From the NCBI GenBank assembly GCA_902702965.1, contig CACRXP010000978.1, positions 81,728 to 145,727 on the forward strand: a stretch of DNA of 64,000 nucleotides, given 5' to 3'. Below are positions 32,917 through 46,370 of this stretch, one piece after another. Below the pieces are notes generated by a model that did no database searches, was not told the origin of the DNA, and saw only the letters and a program-made list of their open reading frames with translations. The DNA comes from Spirometra erinaceieuropaei. Its lineage: Eukaryota > Platyhelminthes > Cestoda > Diphyllobothriidea > Diphyllobothriidae. The position numbers were made by a program, and so were the translations under genes. The stretch's first letter is position 1, and every line of letters begins with the position of its first letter.

Positions 32917-33489
32917 AAGGTTGTTACATGCACGCATTTACTTCTTCATAAACCTGACAGAACTGTCCAAATTTGTCAAATGACGTTAACGTCGAAGGAA
33001 GTATACAACTTAAATGCATCATCAGTGCTCAAGTACTAAATCCATGGTGGTATTTCATGCCTAAATAAAGGAGCTGTACACCTTAACCAAGCAATACGTC
33101 CCAGCATAAAATGAACAACCATTTATAACTGGTCTCTATAGGACGTAGATATCCATTTTTTGGGCAAGCTGAGACCGTTTAGATCTCTAGAAAAATAAAG
33201 GATTGCACCTTAAGAAGAAGATTTTGGATGAGGAACTTCCGTTTGATGTGAAAAAGTTTCGGTTGCATTCAAATTCCCTCAGAAAGGTAACCAAAATCGC
33301 GGCAGGGACTTTCCGCGCAAGCACCCCATAAAATTATGAACTTTTGGATTTTCCAGCCATGAAATTCCCCAGCCCGTGATACCTAATCGATCTTCAGGTT
33401 TACTGCAAATAAGAGCCCCCTTGCAATACAGGACTTTCAATCACTCCCCGTTCGAACCCTCCCTCAGAGCACTTCTTGAGGACCTGAGA
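32917..33489. other. Upstream region of the plus-strand membrane-protein gene
   Basis: No TATA box or other promoter element can be assigned with confidence. The frame extends upstream of the chosen ATG to 33376, but only the ATG at 33490 matches the paralog start. Confidence 0.35.
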
Positions 33490-36326
33490 ATGCTGGACGA
33501 AAGCGACCGGAAGAAGCTCAAGAAAATCAAAAAAACTGTTAAAATAAACGGCTGGCTCATCTTCATTCTGTTCTCCGTGCAAACTGGTTTCATTGTTGGC
33601 GGTGTCGTCTCTCTCATCAGCGGTCTCAGTGCAATTCCCCGCGAGTGAGTTAGATTTTTTATTGAAAAAAATCACTTCCTTGCCCAGAGAGAGTAAGATT
33701 AAATCTAAGCTGCCAGAATGACAAGTAAAGTAGTTATACTATTTCATGAAAAGTGTTTTCGGTTACAAAAGATCACTTAAATATGGTTCTGATATTAATT
33801 GTTTTTTCGCATATTGTTAAGATATTTCAGTCATGTTATGATGCCCGCTATCGAATGAGCTTCTCCTGGACCGCTTACATAAGCTATATTCTGCAAAATT
33901 AACTAATTAAGAAAACTGGAGTTTTTCATTTATTTTTGGTAACCTAATGAATTTAAATATATTTTATAGAAAACATGCACGTACATATTCTCTCTTTACT
34001 CACTGGGTAGCATTTCTTGTCTTTTCCGAACTACATTATTGAAAAAAGAGTATATTTGGGCTTTAAAAAGTGTTTCTTATTCCTGAAAAAATTTGAAACT
34101 AACATGCCATTACACTTGTATTCAGAATTTCCGAATTACAAGCTGCATACTTTTCGCGCGGCGAAAATCATACATTTCTATATGTCATAATGAAGAGGAC
34201 ATAGAGTGCTCGCACAATTTATAGTAGATACGAACTCTCTTGTCCGCTTCATAAGAAGCATAACTAAATGTGCTGGTGGATGCCGTCCTGTTTTACATTT
34301 CGCGGTCTTGAAAAATCTTACAATCAGACTTTTTAAAAAACCGAAAGATGTCCTTCCTTCAAATATAAAATTAGAAGAAGACGTAATTGTCTACAAAAGG
34401 AATAAAAGAAAGAGCATCTTTTACGCATGTCTGCTATATATTTAAGTTTAAAAGTGCATCGAAAAGCAATGAGAAAATTTTATACCATTGAAGTAGTAAT
34501 TTTTTACATGAAGCTGTTCATGCAGGCGGTCAATAAGAAACTCATACAAAAGGCGATAGCCTGACGTGACTGGATTATCTCGGTATTATGCCCACACTAA
34601 TTGACGTCACGACTCTATTTAAGTAATCTTTTCGAGTCGAAAGCGCATTTCAGAATTTCCACTAGTATTTCATGAGGTGGCTCCTCGGGCGGATAATCCT
34701 GCTCCTAACCCAAGCCGCAAAAGCCTGGAAGTTGAAACCTCTTTTAAAGTCAAATGCAGCCCTACTGGCAGGAGCGACGAATTGTCAGTGATAAAGGAAG
34801 TTTCGGGACTGCCTACTGCTCGTACTGTACGCGGTTCATCTCCGAACTAGACTGAATAATGGCTGGGATGGACAAAAAAAATTCACAGCGAACATACGGT
34901 GCGTGACCGATCTCATGAAATTTTAGCCAAAACACTGGAATGCGTTTCCGATTAGGTAGCAGTACTTAAATGGGGTTGCCATACTGATTATCATGCAGCA
35001 TTACCTTATAACATTTCAGACTCGCCAGGATGTTGGCCCTTGAATGCATTCCTTTTTGACCTCCCGCAGAAACCACACTCGGAAAAAGTGACTACTTAGT
35101 TTGCATGCATTGTTCCTATTGATTTTCGATGATGTTATAAATTCAAATATATTTTACAGAAAACATGCACAAAAATATGCTTTATTTTGCTCATTTGGTA
35201 GGAAATCACATTGTCTTCATATTTTATGCCCGAAGAAAGTGTGTATTAAGTTTTTAAAAAAATTTCCCAAGTCCCGAATAATTTTCAGCCTGATCTGCCA
35301 TTACATCAGCGTTTAGCAATTTCAGTCTACAAGGTGCATGCTTTTCGCGTAAGGAAAAGCACATATTCCTTTATGCCTTTAAGAAGATGCCACATGGAGT
35401 TTATGAAATTATGCAATGGATCTGGACTGTGTTGTATATTTCATGAGGAGCATTAGTAAACGTACATGTGCGGTCTTGCATGCTTGGGCATCGCACAGTC
35501 TTAAAAAACTCATAATTGGAAACTTTTTTAAAACCTAAATACACACTTTTTTCGAACATAAAATATGAAGGCAATGTGATTTCCTACCAAATGAGCAAAA
35601 GAAAACATATTTTTGTGCATGTTTTCCGTATAATATATTTGAATTTATAAGATTATAGAAAATCAATAGGAACAATGCATGCTAATTGAGTAGTCATTTT
35701 TTGCCGAGTATGGTTTTTGCAGAAGGTCAAAAAGGAATGCATTCAAAAGCCGACATCCTGGTGAGTCCGAAATGTTATAGGATTATGTTGCTTGATAATC
35801 AGTATGGCAACCCCATGTAAGTACTCCTTCCCAATCGGAAACGCATTCCAGAGTTTTGGCTAAAATTTCATGAGATCGGTCACGCACTGTAATGTATTTA
35901 GCGAGCATACGCGTGCCTGCGACAAACTCTCGTCGGGCCTGTACATTTATATGGGAACAAAGCACAAACTAAAACGTGCAAAAGATAAGAGCAATCGACT
36001 AAGGTTAGTCGTGTCCTACAAACGGAGTATGTGAATAGAGGGGGGGGGCAAAGGAGGTGAGAGGAGGTAGCGCGGTTAGGTAGAGCCGTGTCAGAAGGGG
36101 AGGAGGGGGCGGGGACGGGGTGTAGAGACATGCATATTAACGTACTCTGTAACTTCAATGTTGCTAGGACATAATGCTCTTTCTTCGTTGTAGCTTCCCG
36201 CGAACTGTTGGGGGAGCTGTGGCCTTGGGGCTCGGAGTGCTTGGATTGCCATTTGCTATATCAGCGGCTGCCTTGGAAGACAGTATCCTGAAACATCTGA
36301 GGAGGCTTAGGACGCGCTTCTCATAA
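33490..36326 (+). CDS. Small two-helix membrane protein, two exons (paralog B)
   Basis: Exon 1 is 33490-33644 (51 codons plus two bases, donor gtgagt). Exon 2 is 36194-36326 (133 nt, acceptor ttcgttgtag, ending TAA). The spliced product is 95 residues: basic N-terminus (DRKKLKKIKKTVKIN), helix 1 at about 22-46 (WLIFILFSVQTGFIVGG), helix 2 at about 55-76 (VGGAVALGLGVLGLPFA), basic C-terminus (LRRLRTRFS). ATG 33490 is chosen because it aligns with the start of paralog A (94 residues); upstream in-frame sequence to 33376 is not conserved. The intron position and phase and the exon-2 length equal those of the gene at 21342-24511. The 2.5-kb intron holds one complete and one damaged fold-back element. 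No known family is recognised; an integral membrane role is inferred from the helices. Confidence 0.8.
33840..34690. mobile_element. Damaged fold-back DNA element (copy F0)
   Basis: The interior matches other copies (aatttaaatatattttatagaaaacatgcac at 33950-33980 versus 35138-35169 in part; taagtaatcttttcgagtcgaaa at 34620 versus 38494). The terminal CAGT...ACTG ends are not recognisable. Lies in the intron of the membrane-protein gene. Confidence 0.6.
34895..35891. mobile_element. Fold-back DNA element F1 (997 bp, long inverted arms)
   Basis: Ends TA-CGGTGCGTGACC and GGTCACGCACTG-TA; the two halves are near reverse complements throughout (arms of about 450-480 bases). No coding capacity. 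CAGT/ACTG-like ends with TA on both sides suggest a non-autonomous Tc1/mariner-type element. Same 997-bp length as F3. Lies in the intron of the membrane-protein gene, so the pre-mRNA would carry a long hairpin. Confidence 0.8.
36030..36125. repeat. Purine-rich low-complexity tract
   Basis: Runs of G and GA (ggggggggg, gaggaggtag, ggggaggaggggg) just upstream of exon 2 of the membrane-protein gene. Unusual strand asymmetry, as the transcript strand is G rich. Confidence 0.6.
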
Positions 36327-37575
36327 GGTCGAGACAGTGCTTGCCATCTTTGTCCATTGTTATAAAGATGCAAATTTACCAAAATCCTTAGGGTTTAAAC
36401 CTCCTTTGAGGTTAGCGCTGGGAGACTTCGTTCTCAAGCTGCTTTGTGCTAAAATGCAGGAGAAATTTGATCCAGTTTGTAAACACGGATGTAAAAGTAA
36501 ACATCTCGGCAAGATACGATTGTAGTTATTTGTGTTTCTTTAAGATCAAATAATAAGTAGCACATACTGTGGATTTGGCAGAAATCAGGATTGTATGAGT
36601 GAGAATAATAGAAATTGCCAATCACGACCTCGGAAATGCGCGGTAAATAAACCTTCGATTTTTTACGCGCATAAGTCCCTCCGAAACTGCCATCAACCTG
36701 CCTGTGAGGAATCTTTTGAACTCTCACTAGACTGCCGCAATATTTGCCAGTGGTAGCTGCGACCTCTCGTTGCAACGGTCTAACGGTGAGATCGAACCTT
36801 TGCATGCGATAATTGGCTACTAATTACGATTAAGTAGTTGCATATATTTAAATTTTAATAACACTTTGGTGACGAAATAGGAGGTAGAATGCGCAGAACG
36901 TTATCAGATGCTGTTTCATTAACCAATACTTGGATTAAAGACTGTCCAACGCTAGTTCTGGCCTTGACCCCACCTGCAACATTGTTCACACTCTGTCCGT
37001 AATCATAGTAATGACTCAAAACTCAATCCTAACTAAATCCGAGATCTTGAATTTAGCTCTGACAATCAACGTCTGACACTTAGCCTAATGTTGCCGCTAA
37101 GTCATATTTAAGGGGACCACACCCGATTAAATTTTGCATATCCCATGCATCGCTCTATGCTTCCACCTAAATAATCACAAACATGGAATATATGCCTGAA
37201 CTGGTGAACAAAATAAACAATAGCAATGCGCACAGTGTCAGGGAGGAGTACAATACGGGGGCATTTCTCGGTCTCGGAGGTGGGGTTGCGTTCTAAAGCA
37301 CTCTGTCAATGGTGAAAATATGCGAAGTAAAAGCCATATGCTTTTATGAATCTATTCTTATATGTTAATCCCTTATGAACCCCACAACATTCTTATAAAC
37401 GTTTCTCACGCAGTTATACAACATAAACCCCTTATCTTCTATTAAATATAGCCTTCCCTGCATACAATTGACCAAGAAAACCAGTTGAAAGACCATGGAC
37501 CAAAAATAAAGTGACCCATTGTCTAGAGAAATCGGCAAACCAGCAAAATTTCGGCTTTATGTATCTATTCATGCA
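36327..37575. other. No supported gene
   Basis: 3' flank of the membrane-protein gene. An AATAAA lies near 36645, 320 bases after the stop, and could serve as a polyadenylation signal; otherwise nothing recognised. Confidence 0.35.
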
Positions 37576-38564
37576 TACAGTAGGTGTGCTAACTCATGAA
37601 ATGTTAACCGAAATTCTGAAATGCGCTTTCGTTTCGAAAAGATTACTCAAGTAAGGTTGTGAAGTTATTCATCATGCAGCATAGTTATATAAGAATTCAG
37701 CTACCATAAGATGCCTAAATTTGAAAGAATTTCTTTTCGACTGCAAGCAAAAACCACACTATGTAAAAATGACTACATAATAAGCATGAATTTTTCTCAT
37801 TGGTTTTCGATGCCCTTAAAAGTCTAATTATATTTCGTGGAAAATATGCATGAAAATATTCATTCTGCAACGTAGTTATTGGAAAATTACGTCTTCTTCC
37901 AAATTTATACTAAAAATGGTACCATTCGGTTTTCAAGAACTTTTCCGTCTACCGAATAATTTTGAATCTGACCTGCCATTATATTTGCATTCAGGGTTTC
38001 CAAGCTACAGGCCATATATTTTCTACGTACAAAAAAATCGAACATCTCTCTACGGTATTAAGATGAGAACATATGGAGTTCATAAAGTTAAGCAGTGCAT
38101 TTAGGCCATACTGTAAACTGTTTAAGCCACGTTGGCAAGTCCAGAGCTGTAACGTTTTATAAACGGGCATTTCACAGCATTAAAAATCTCATAATTAGAA
38201 ACTTTTAGAACCGAATTATACCATTTTTTGAGTACAAAATCGGAAGAAAACGTAATTTTCTACTGAATGCGTTGAAGAATGAATATCATCATGCATTGTT
38301 TCCATGAAATATGATCGAACTTTTTGGGCATCAAGAATCAATGGAAAAATACATACTAATTAAGTAGTCATTTTTGCAGAGTGTGGTGTTTGCTTGCAGC
38401 CGGAAAGGAATTCGTTCAAAAGCCGGCATTGTGATGTTACTGAATTATTACATAATTGCGCTTCATGATGATTAAGTTTACAGTCCTACTTAAGTAATCT
38501 TTTCGAAGCGAAAATGCATATCAAAATTTCGGTCAATATTTCATGAGTTAGCACACCTACTGTA
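37576..38564. mobile_element. Fold-back DNA element F2 (989 bp)
   Basis: TA-CAGTAGGTGTGCTAAC at the left and GTTAGCACACCTACTG-TA at the right, with long complementary arms. A second subfamily by its ends, though its interior resembles F1/F3. It is inserted next to the 3' end of the minus-strand PLE starting at 38570; the flanking sequence rejoins as gca-TA-tgtatgaattgg, which fits a TA duplication. Confidence 0.8.
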
Positions 38565-38569
38565 TGTAT

Positions 38570-39425
38570 GAATTGGAAAGCAGGCATCCCAAAAATATAA
38601 TTTGAAAGCCAACACGCTCTTTGGGTAAAAATGGGGGAATTTATTAGATACATTGTCGGCGTTGGTTCGTCAGGTCGTCGTTAGACTTGAGTAAATGAGC
38701 AAAAAACAATTAACATTTTAAACGCGCCGAAAACTCGACACTTATGTGGTGTTTATGCCAGCAAGCGGCGCCGTATGCGTCATTCTTTATTGATGATCTC
38801 CCGTATTTTGCATATTTCCCTGAGATTTATGTACGCGACATTCAACTCAATGTGTCCACTGATGCATGACTCAACGGAATGCATGACTTCAAGAAACTTT
38901 CGGCCTTTTTTGGAGAGTTGCACTTCGATGATGCGAGTTTTTTCCCAGATGAGGGTGTGCCCAGTGTCAAGGATGTGCGTGGTCGTTTGAGACAGGTGGA
39001 TTCGCCTCTTAACTGCCGGTTGGTGTTCATGGTTGTGTATAGAGACTAATTTTTCCGTTTGGCTACACTATACAGCACCACAGGCATCATAAGAGATCTT
39101 AGAGACGACTTCTTACTTACCAAGATAACAAGTCCTACATTTAGGGTGTATAAGTGCGTAAGGTAGTCGCCGGTTTGTGCACCACTTTTATTTGGCGTCT
39201 CCTCAAGTGTCTTTCAACGCGTTAAGACACAATCCTAATAAAGGAAAAATTTGCCAAGCATTAACTTTGGGCTCTTGATTGGAACTTTCTAGTTTCTTTG
39301 CTTTTAACTCATGCTGTCTCATGCGTTAACGTACGAAATCTCTAAGGCAGCCATTCTCGGAAAATAGTTGCAACAGGTATTTAGCTAGACTTGGCAGCTT
39401 TTTTTTCGTCGAAGCAATGCGGCAC
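38570..39425 (-). mobile_element. Penelope-like element 3' part, decayed
   Basis: Minus strand. The endonuclease region is readable in pieces (RLHEH-like at 39030, DTGHTLIWEKTRIIE-type near 38960, SVESCISGHIELNVAY-type near 38850), the CTAACGACGAC block is at 38676-38696, and the 3' end gcatcccaaaaatataattt is shared with 27110 and 63500. Frameshifts throughout. Confidence 0.7.
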
Positions 39426-41879
39426 CGTTGGCTAATTTCCAATAAGGAATTGCGGAATCAAAACATTCTTAGAAAGCAACACTACGAAAGATATCGCCTC
39501 TCGCGATCGGTACAGGACGAGGTTGACAGTCATAAATTACGTTGAGTTCACGGAGATGAAACATATCAGGGACGTCACGAAGCACATCACACGGCGAGTG
39601 AGTGCAACGTATAGGGTATGTAACTTAACACTACTTGGAGAACACCATAGTAATAATGATTACTTAATAGTGCACCTCTATGGTAATGTCGGCGTAAATG
39701 AATGAGATATTTCCGAAACAAATTACGGGACGAATAAGTAGATATATGAACGGCTAGTATTTGTGATAAAGAGTACTGAAAGATTGGATGACTGCTTATT
39801 GGTGCCATTAAAGCAATGCGATGGCAGTAAGAAATGGAGATAAATAAACATCGAAAAAAATCGCTAACTTATTTACTGAAAAAAACGTAAAATGGATATG
39901 AGCCTAAGGTGACAAAAGTGTCGCTTATGGAAGAGAAATAAAGTAATTTGACAGGACCACCCCTCAAAAGCGAGTATATGAGGATCCAAAACGTTCTTTG
40001 TCAAAGAAAATTCGTAAGCAGAGCATCACCACTGGCGCCTCCAAGCAAGGTAGTTGCGGTAATAATATTCTAAAGCTAACTGCTGAAGATTCGTCAAGGT
40101 TGCAAAGCAAAGGGAACCTACTGCGTTCGCTGGCGGGCCAGTTGAGGTCAAAACGAGGAAAGGACGTTAAATCCCGCGAAGGACGTCATCGCAGGGAACA
40201 GTACCGGTGAATCCAGCGACCACTTAACCACACCGGAAGTCGTTAGAATTATATGAGAGCTTGCATTCGAACAGGTAAAACATGTAACATCTACCCTTAA
40301 GTCGAGGAGCACTCTTTCCAAAGACCAGACGTTGAAGAATTGGATAGGAAACGAACAATAATGGTCCTATACCCTCCGAGTAAATAAGCATAGGAAGTTT
40401 AATATTAAATGTCAATAATTAAGAGGGTGACCCAATTCCAAATAAAAAATCATGCGAAGGAAAGGTACATTTGAAGGCAAAAACGCATGTTTGGACGTTG
40501 AGCAGAGGTAGTGGAAAGACTATGGATGAGGCACAAGTGATATAGATGTATCCAATTGAGTTGGGATGTCGATGCGGAAAATATGGGGGTCGGAATTAGT
40601 GCGAAATAGAGGGTTAGGACTCGTTTCCAGTCTTCTAGCCTATAAAAATTAGTAAATTAACACGTTGAAAAACGAGTAGCCATCCGCACTTAAGGATAAA
40701 GTCTTAGGTGGAAAAGGAGAGATATTTTTACCTGACAATACTTGCATGTCGACTTCTCTGTTATTCATTGGAGTGAATAATGCAGTTAACCCCTAATATA
40801 TAAAGCCTTTCAAATCGAGGGCGAGTGACCCTACTCAAAAAGTAGGTCACACTGATGACTATCAGAGTAACTCATATGGCCCCCTTCACAATAACCTTGC
40901 AAATAAGAAGGTCGTCTTGGTAGAAAAAAATCTTACTTGTTGGAACTGCAATCCGTTATGAAAAGGACCATCCCTTTCTGGGGAAAACAGAAAATGCTAG
41001 ATAAATTGGGTCCTAAATCCTAAAATGTACATTGGGCAAACCACCAAACTGAAAATGAACCATTCTCAACAGTCAAAAAATGAGAGACTGATAAAATAAC
41101 AAACTCTGCTTCTTCTTTAGAATTGTTCGAAAAAAACAAAATGACTACTCAAACAAACTCAAAGCTCGTAAGTTTACTTGCTAAAAAAGTGTACCACATT
41201 GTCTGCACTAAGCAGATGTCAGTGAAACAGTTGAACTGGAATATAACTATAAAATCTTGCTTTTTTCCCGCATACTTTCTTTTTTAGATTTTTAACATGA
41301 TGCACAAGTAAAACCTTTTAGTAAAACTAATGGGACTACTCATTTTTTAAACCTTTATCTGGGACTGCACATGCTTTCTCATTTAATTGATAAATGAATC
41401 TTTATCAATCATCAAACCAAGTGACATGAATTTGATCGCTTTTTTTAGTGGAACGTAAGCGTGCCTATTGTTTCTACCAGGACTTTGACATCTTCCATGT
41501 GAGTTGTTCTTCAGAATTACGTCCAGAAGAACTTTCAAAAATATATCAGTTCTCAAGCATATAAATTTGCAAAGATAATTTGGTATAGAATTGCCTTGAT
41601 AAAAGTATGATAACAACACTAAAACGCTTCGCAAACAGGGGATGCATTAACATTTGCGGTCTAAGATGATTTATAAGCGCCAAGAAAAAAACGCTTTTTG
41701 CTAAGGCTTTATTGAACGGTGGCCAGAATTTACATATCCTCGATAATTAATATATCAGACGCTAATGTCTCCATCCTTAAGTATAGAGTTTTAATCCTAT
41801 TAATGAATTTATTTGCGGTTTTAGCGAGCAATATTCCATGGGCAGGAGAACGGTTCGCCCGCTGGCCTTCCGTCCGGTT
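39426..41879. other. No supported gene in ~2.4 kb
   Basis: AT-rich unique-looking DNA. Short frames only; no splice-supported exon, RNA or repeat match within the window was found. Confidence 0.4.
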
Positions 41880-42150
41880 CTCACGTCTAAGTATTTTTCG
41901 AAATTGCCAGCTATGCAGCGACAGAATATCGGCGAAACACGGGTGTATGGGCATTTGGCTAGTACCTGTGTTGTTACGTTGGTATCACACTACCCCAAAG
42001 TATAATACTAGCTAGCTGTCGGCAGTTAATGAATATTACCCGGTTACCCGCTGTGGCTAATGGACTTCGGCCCAAATATTCAAAGACAAAATTATCGGTC
42101 TTGAATAAAGGGATCTTCTCCAAGTTCGTTAACCGTTCGAGGAAATTAGA
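41880..42150 (+). repeat. Hammerhead-bearing repeat, core partly lost
   Basis: ccagctatgcagcgacagaatatcggcgaaacacg in pieces at 41907-41941 keeps the stem II right strand, GAAAC and stem III. The CTGANGA half is not recognisable upstream. The downstream part matches 28260-28400 and 32862-32916. Confidence 0.6.
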
Positions 42151-42589
42151 AAGCGACAATTGACTCGTTAAAAATAGAGCTCAGAGGCAACTATCCATTC
42201 ATTTTCAAGATATCCGTTCGTACAAATAACCTGATCCAAGACTGCGCAGGTCAAACCTCTTTTGGAGTTCTGTTTAATTAGTGAACTAGTCAACATAAAC
42301 GAATTTAAAGTCGAATGCAAAATGTGGCCGCGTAAATGTCTTCTCATTTAATTTCTAATGCAAATGCTGCAGTCCACGATTTTAACCATCTACCGAAACT
42401 TTTACTTTATAATTCCAAACGGCGCCACAAGCGACACGTCTGACACCGTCAGACATTTATCCTCAGGAGTAAATGTATCGCGCCAAAATTGTGTGTAATA
42501 TATCAGGGCGCGTAAATCTATCGGAAAGGAAATAGAGGTTGACATAAAAATGCAAACAAATAACGACTGTAATGTACCAATACTGGAAA

Positions 42590-42695
42590 CTTTTTACATT
42601 CTTAAGTCCAATGTAATGCCGCTTCTAAGGATTGGTTCAAGTGGGAATCCGAAGCGTCAGTCGAATAAAATTCTTTGTTCCGGCGGTGGCATCTC
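42590..42695 (+). mobile_element. PLE 3' end remnant with degraded hammerhead-like motif
   Basis: ggttcaagtgggaatccgaa and gcgtcag-cgaataaaattctttgttcc match the 3' end at 25843-25895 (gggttcaagtgagaatccga, aaataaagcccttgttcc). CTGATGA has become CTAAGGA, so it is not functional. Confidence 0.6.
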
Positions 42696-43550
42696 CTTCT
42701 TCTCACACGCTTACGTAACTCAAAATTTGACCGCTATTTTTGTTATTTTCTGTAGAAGTCGTTAATGAGTCCTGATTGTCAACCCTACTACGCAAAGATG
42801 AATTTCGATCGCTTTCGAGGAATTTACAAGCCGATAAAAAGTTTTATACTCGAAGGCAGTGGATCTCAGTTTTACAGATTAGGTTCAGATTTTACCGAAA
42901 TATTTCCAGGCGAGCATTGACACTTTGACTACTCATGAACTTTCTAGTTGACAAACAGTCTTCCTGTGCGTCACATGGAAAAGATCGTTCTCCTTTTTCA
43001 GGAGCCATTACCGTCATCCGTACGTCCGATCTTATTGCCTTCAAAGTAAGACAGAGTGACTTTGTACTTATTAAAAACGCCCCCCAAGAAGTAACGCAAA
43101 TCGTTCTCATTATGAGTTGCATACGGGGTAGAAAACACGCTCAAGTACTGTCATGTATGCAACCAACATTTCAAAAACTCATGGACTTTAAAATAAAATT
43201 CTAGGGTACTTGCTTATAACAAGGGACTGTTGGTGCAAGGAAAGTGTTTTTCTCGGCAGCACTGTTGGATAGACATTGACAACAATTTAAAGCAATAAAA
43301 TATGTGATTTCATGGCCTAGAAGACTGCTCTCTATTTGAAAGGATGTGATTATATTGTGTAGTCTCGACTGAATCAGATTTCAGGTCTGTGAATACCGCT
43401 TGCAGAGAACGCAAGCAATTTTCACTTAAATTCACAGTCCGATTGAAGTGCTTAAGGGAAAATGAATAAACTTTATAGACGGTTCGTTCTCCACCAGGCA
43501 GAATAGCGTTGTCAGGATGACTGTTCTCTACACTCATTACGACCCAACTG

Positions 43551-43660
43551 TGAAAACTGCTCGACCTCGGGGAAATTCGACCCCACGACAGGAAGGGGAA
43601 GGCTCGAATACAGCCAACGCTCTAGCCACCTGGAGCTCCACCGGGAGTCGTGAGTTTAGT
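43551..43660 (-). repeat. tRNA-like / SINE-like sequence
   Basis: Minus strand: an A-box-like GGTGGCTAGAGCGTTGGC followed about 30 bases later by a T-arm-like GGGG-TCGAATTT-CCCC (B-box-like). It does not fold as a complete tRNA. Probably a tRNA-derived SINE head. Confidence 0.4.
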
Positions 43661-46209
43661 CCAATTGAGGTAAAGTTACCCATCCAACCTACTGCAACGT
43701 CTGAAATTCACCTAATATGATAAAATAAAGCGAGTGCCCAAGCAGGATGTTCGAAGTAATCCTTCTAGAATTCACCAGATGACTAGTAGACTCACGTGTT
43801 CAGAGGGATGTCGAAGTAACTGTAAATGGAATGTTGTAACCGACTGGAGGTCTAGCTGGGTTCGAAGGTCGGGTTGGCGATTTCTTCGCCGACCCCACTA
43901 TTTACTGAGATGGCATTCCATAAGTATGCGAATTCGTCTTTAGATGCGTGGCAAGTTCCACTGCCATTTGTTCGGAGTTCGGTGTATTCTACAGATGGTA
44001 CCGGCTAATGCATGACCACTGTATCCTCCGTGTTGATCGGACAAAGACAAAATGCCAGTTTTCCACCACAGCCTCCTTGCTTATGCTACCTAGCATGCAG
44101 TCATCCCCGAATAAGGGGTAGTGGGACGATACGATGCTATTTGAGTGAACGTTGCGCAGTATTTAAAAGGGCAAGTAGTCGATCAGGGGCCGCCTTAAAA
44201 GGATACTATTCGAAGGAGGGTCCGTGTCCGGCAGAGCGACATGAGCCCACGCAGACGAAGTACAGTACCGCCCTTGATTTAGGCTGAACATTGCAAGCCC
44301 AGATGCGGCATTGGAGACCTTTCTATTCGATATTGCGGACGTGAGGAAATAAATCGTGTCGTAATGTATTCCGTTGGGTACTCAGACATTACGGCGATGT
44401 GGGCGGTGGGAATATGCATAGTAAGAGGCCTATTGCATCCCCTCAACTGTGGAGAAATGTTTTGCGTTTTACTAACGAATTACGTGTAGGGTATACAGAA
44501 GAGTAAGTGCGGATACGACAGAATCTGGGGGGTATATTGATACAGCACTGTTTCGGGCTTGTTTGCCTTCATTCAGCCAACCATAACCCTGATCACCAGC
44601 TGGGACCGGAAACACAAACATGCGCACAGACGCACCTGGCGCAGCTGGTCCACCACTGGGGTCTACCAGATGGGTCGTAAGCACTTCATCGAATCGTATC
44701 CGCTCTGCTATCATAGCTTGGCCGACTTCGGCCTGGTAGGTGGTTGCCTGTTCGTGACCCCTATCGCCCATACGAAGCTTGTTTGCTTCGGGAAGCCAAT
44801 GGATCGGTGTGCGCCCATTCCTGATAGAACAGTAAGTCTACATGGGTCTGTCAGCGTCTGGCCTGTTGCACTCCCAGCGAGCTGTATAAGTAAGATATCT
44901 TGCTTTCTCGTATGCAATTATATGAAGAGGTAATTTGCTACCAAAAAATCAAGCAATAAATTTTTTGTATATTCTTTCTATAAAGTATATTTAAACTTAT
45001 AAGGGCATAATAAATTGATGGACAAATTGATGGACATATTACTTAAGTATCCATTGTTACGGAAAGGGAATCATTTTTGCGGCCGGAAAAAGCCTATTTA
45101 AAAGCCAACACTAGGACATGACTGAAATATCCTGGGAGTATGTTGAACTCTACACATGGACACATTGAGCAAGATATGTTATGGCGATATGATAAACAGT
45201 CAGGGTAAAATGCATCTGCTCCAACTTAAGAGGTCGAAACCCCTAATAAGTTTTCGGAACCAATCAAGCATTAAACTGACGAAAACCTTAACTAAGGGAC
45301 ACTCAAATGCAGAATAAAATAAATTGAATTCATCGCAGAAATGGAATGGACACTGCTGAAATGACAGTATATACAAATGTCCAAAACAGCATCATTGAGT
45401 CTTCTGTCCGTAAAATAGGACCGAAATATATTCAACTACTTGTGAATGTTCTTGCAGGCAAACTGACGCACCTAGGCTTCTTCATCAAATCTTGGGAGTA
45501 TTAGACAGGATAGTTTGTGTGTACAACGATTTCCACATCCCATGTTTCCCACTTAATCAAAGGCGAAATTGTCTTCCCTATATGGTAGGCATCTAACTGA
45601 GTAAGGTCTCATCTGCCTAGAATCACAAAAGTGTTCTCAGGCGGAACACCTTATATTCAAATTTTAAAAAGCAAATGTCATGCATAACATGCGTATGCAA
45701 CAAGATAGGTGGAAGCACTGAAAGTCAAATGACATGCAACCGAGAAGACGGAGTTGGAGGATAACCGTGGAAAAAGTGGCATGAACGGTGATCTAGTTGG
45801 CATATTTGCAGAGCCAGTTAAAACAACAGACTCAGACAGAAAGGTTAACTGAGGACCTAGATACAAACGAGCACACGTAGGCTGCGAACGCAGAGAGTTC
45901 GAAACACAGAATCGACAAAAAAGGTGGCATTTGCGACTGCTGTGTCAGACACTGTCAGTATTGATAAGGATTAGCGATACCACTGCAATAGGCAAGGGTA
46001 TCGCAGGTGAGATCGACAACCATCAGATTTTGAGAGCTGATCCCAGCGGATCGACACAATATGAAGTTTGAGGACAGGCTACACGGTGCATACTGCCCCC
46101 ATGTTTTCGAATGCAACCAAGAGTCGTAGAAAACAATGACTTCATCGCATCAATAGTCCAGCGTACAGCGGTCTCCCAAATGCCCCTTTCTGTATGCTGT
46201 TTTTTTAGT
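43661..46209. other. No supported gene
   Basis: Several frames up to 124 codons occur at 44470-44930, but on both strands at once and with no recognisable domain. Nothing else stands out. Confidence 0.35.
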
Positions 46210-46370
46210 CAGGCCTGTCCAGGTTTTCCTTCTGGACGCCAAATACACGGGCATGGGGCATTCATTAGTGAATATGTACATGGGCAAATCATATGTCAAC
46301 ACATCGATTGGATGCCGCGTAAAAAGCGCCAAGGCGGGTTGAGGAAAACCGCGTCTACACAAATTCAAAA
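46210..46370 (+). pseudogene. Possible RT C-terminal remnant of a further LINE (RTE-like)
   Basis: The frame at 46245-46370 reads ICQHIDWMPRKKRQGGLRK, similar in layout to the W-P-x-G-KR-x-RG-R-x-K-T-W tail common in RTE-type and related LINE proteins. A short pattern resemblance only; no RT core nearby. Confidence 0.25.

Noticed and set aside
33376..33489. 38-codon N-terminal extension of the membrane protein from an upstream start
   Set aside because: Not conserved in the paralog, whose start aligns with ATG 33490.
36030..36125. G-rich tract as a G-quadruplex regulator
   Set aside because: G runs are uneven and purine-rich low complexity explains it; no evidence for a specific role.
44472..44933. 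Overlapping frames of about 100-124 codons on both strands
   Set aside because: No recognisable domain, no splice support and no paralog in the window; both strands open together suggests base composition.
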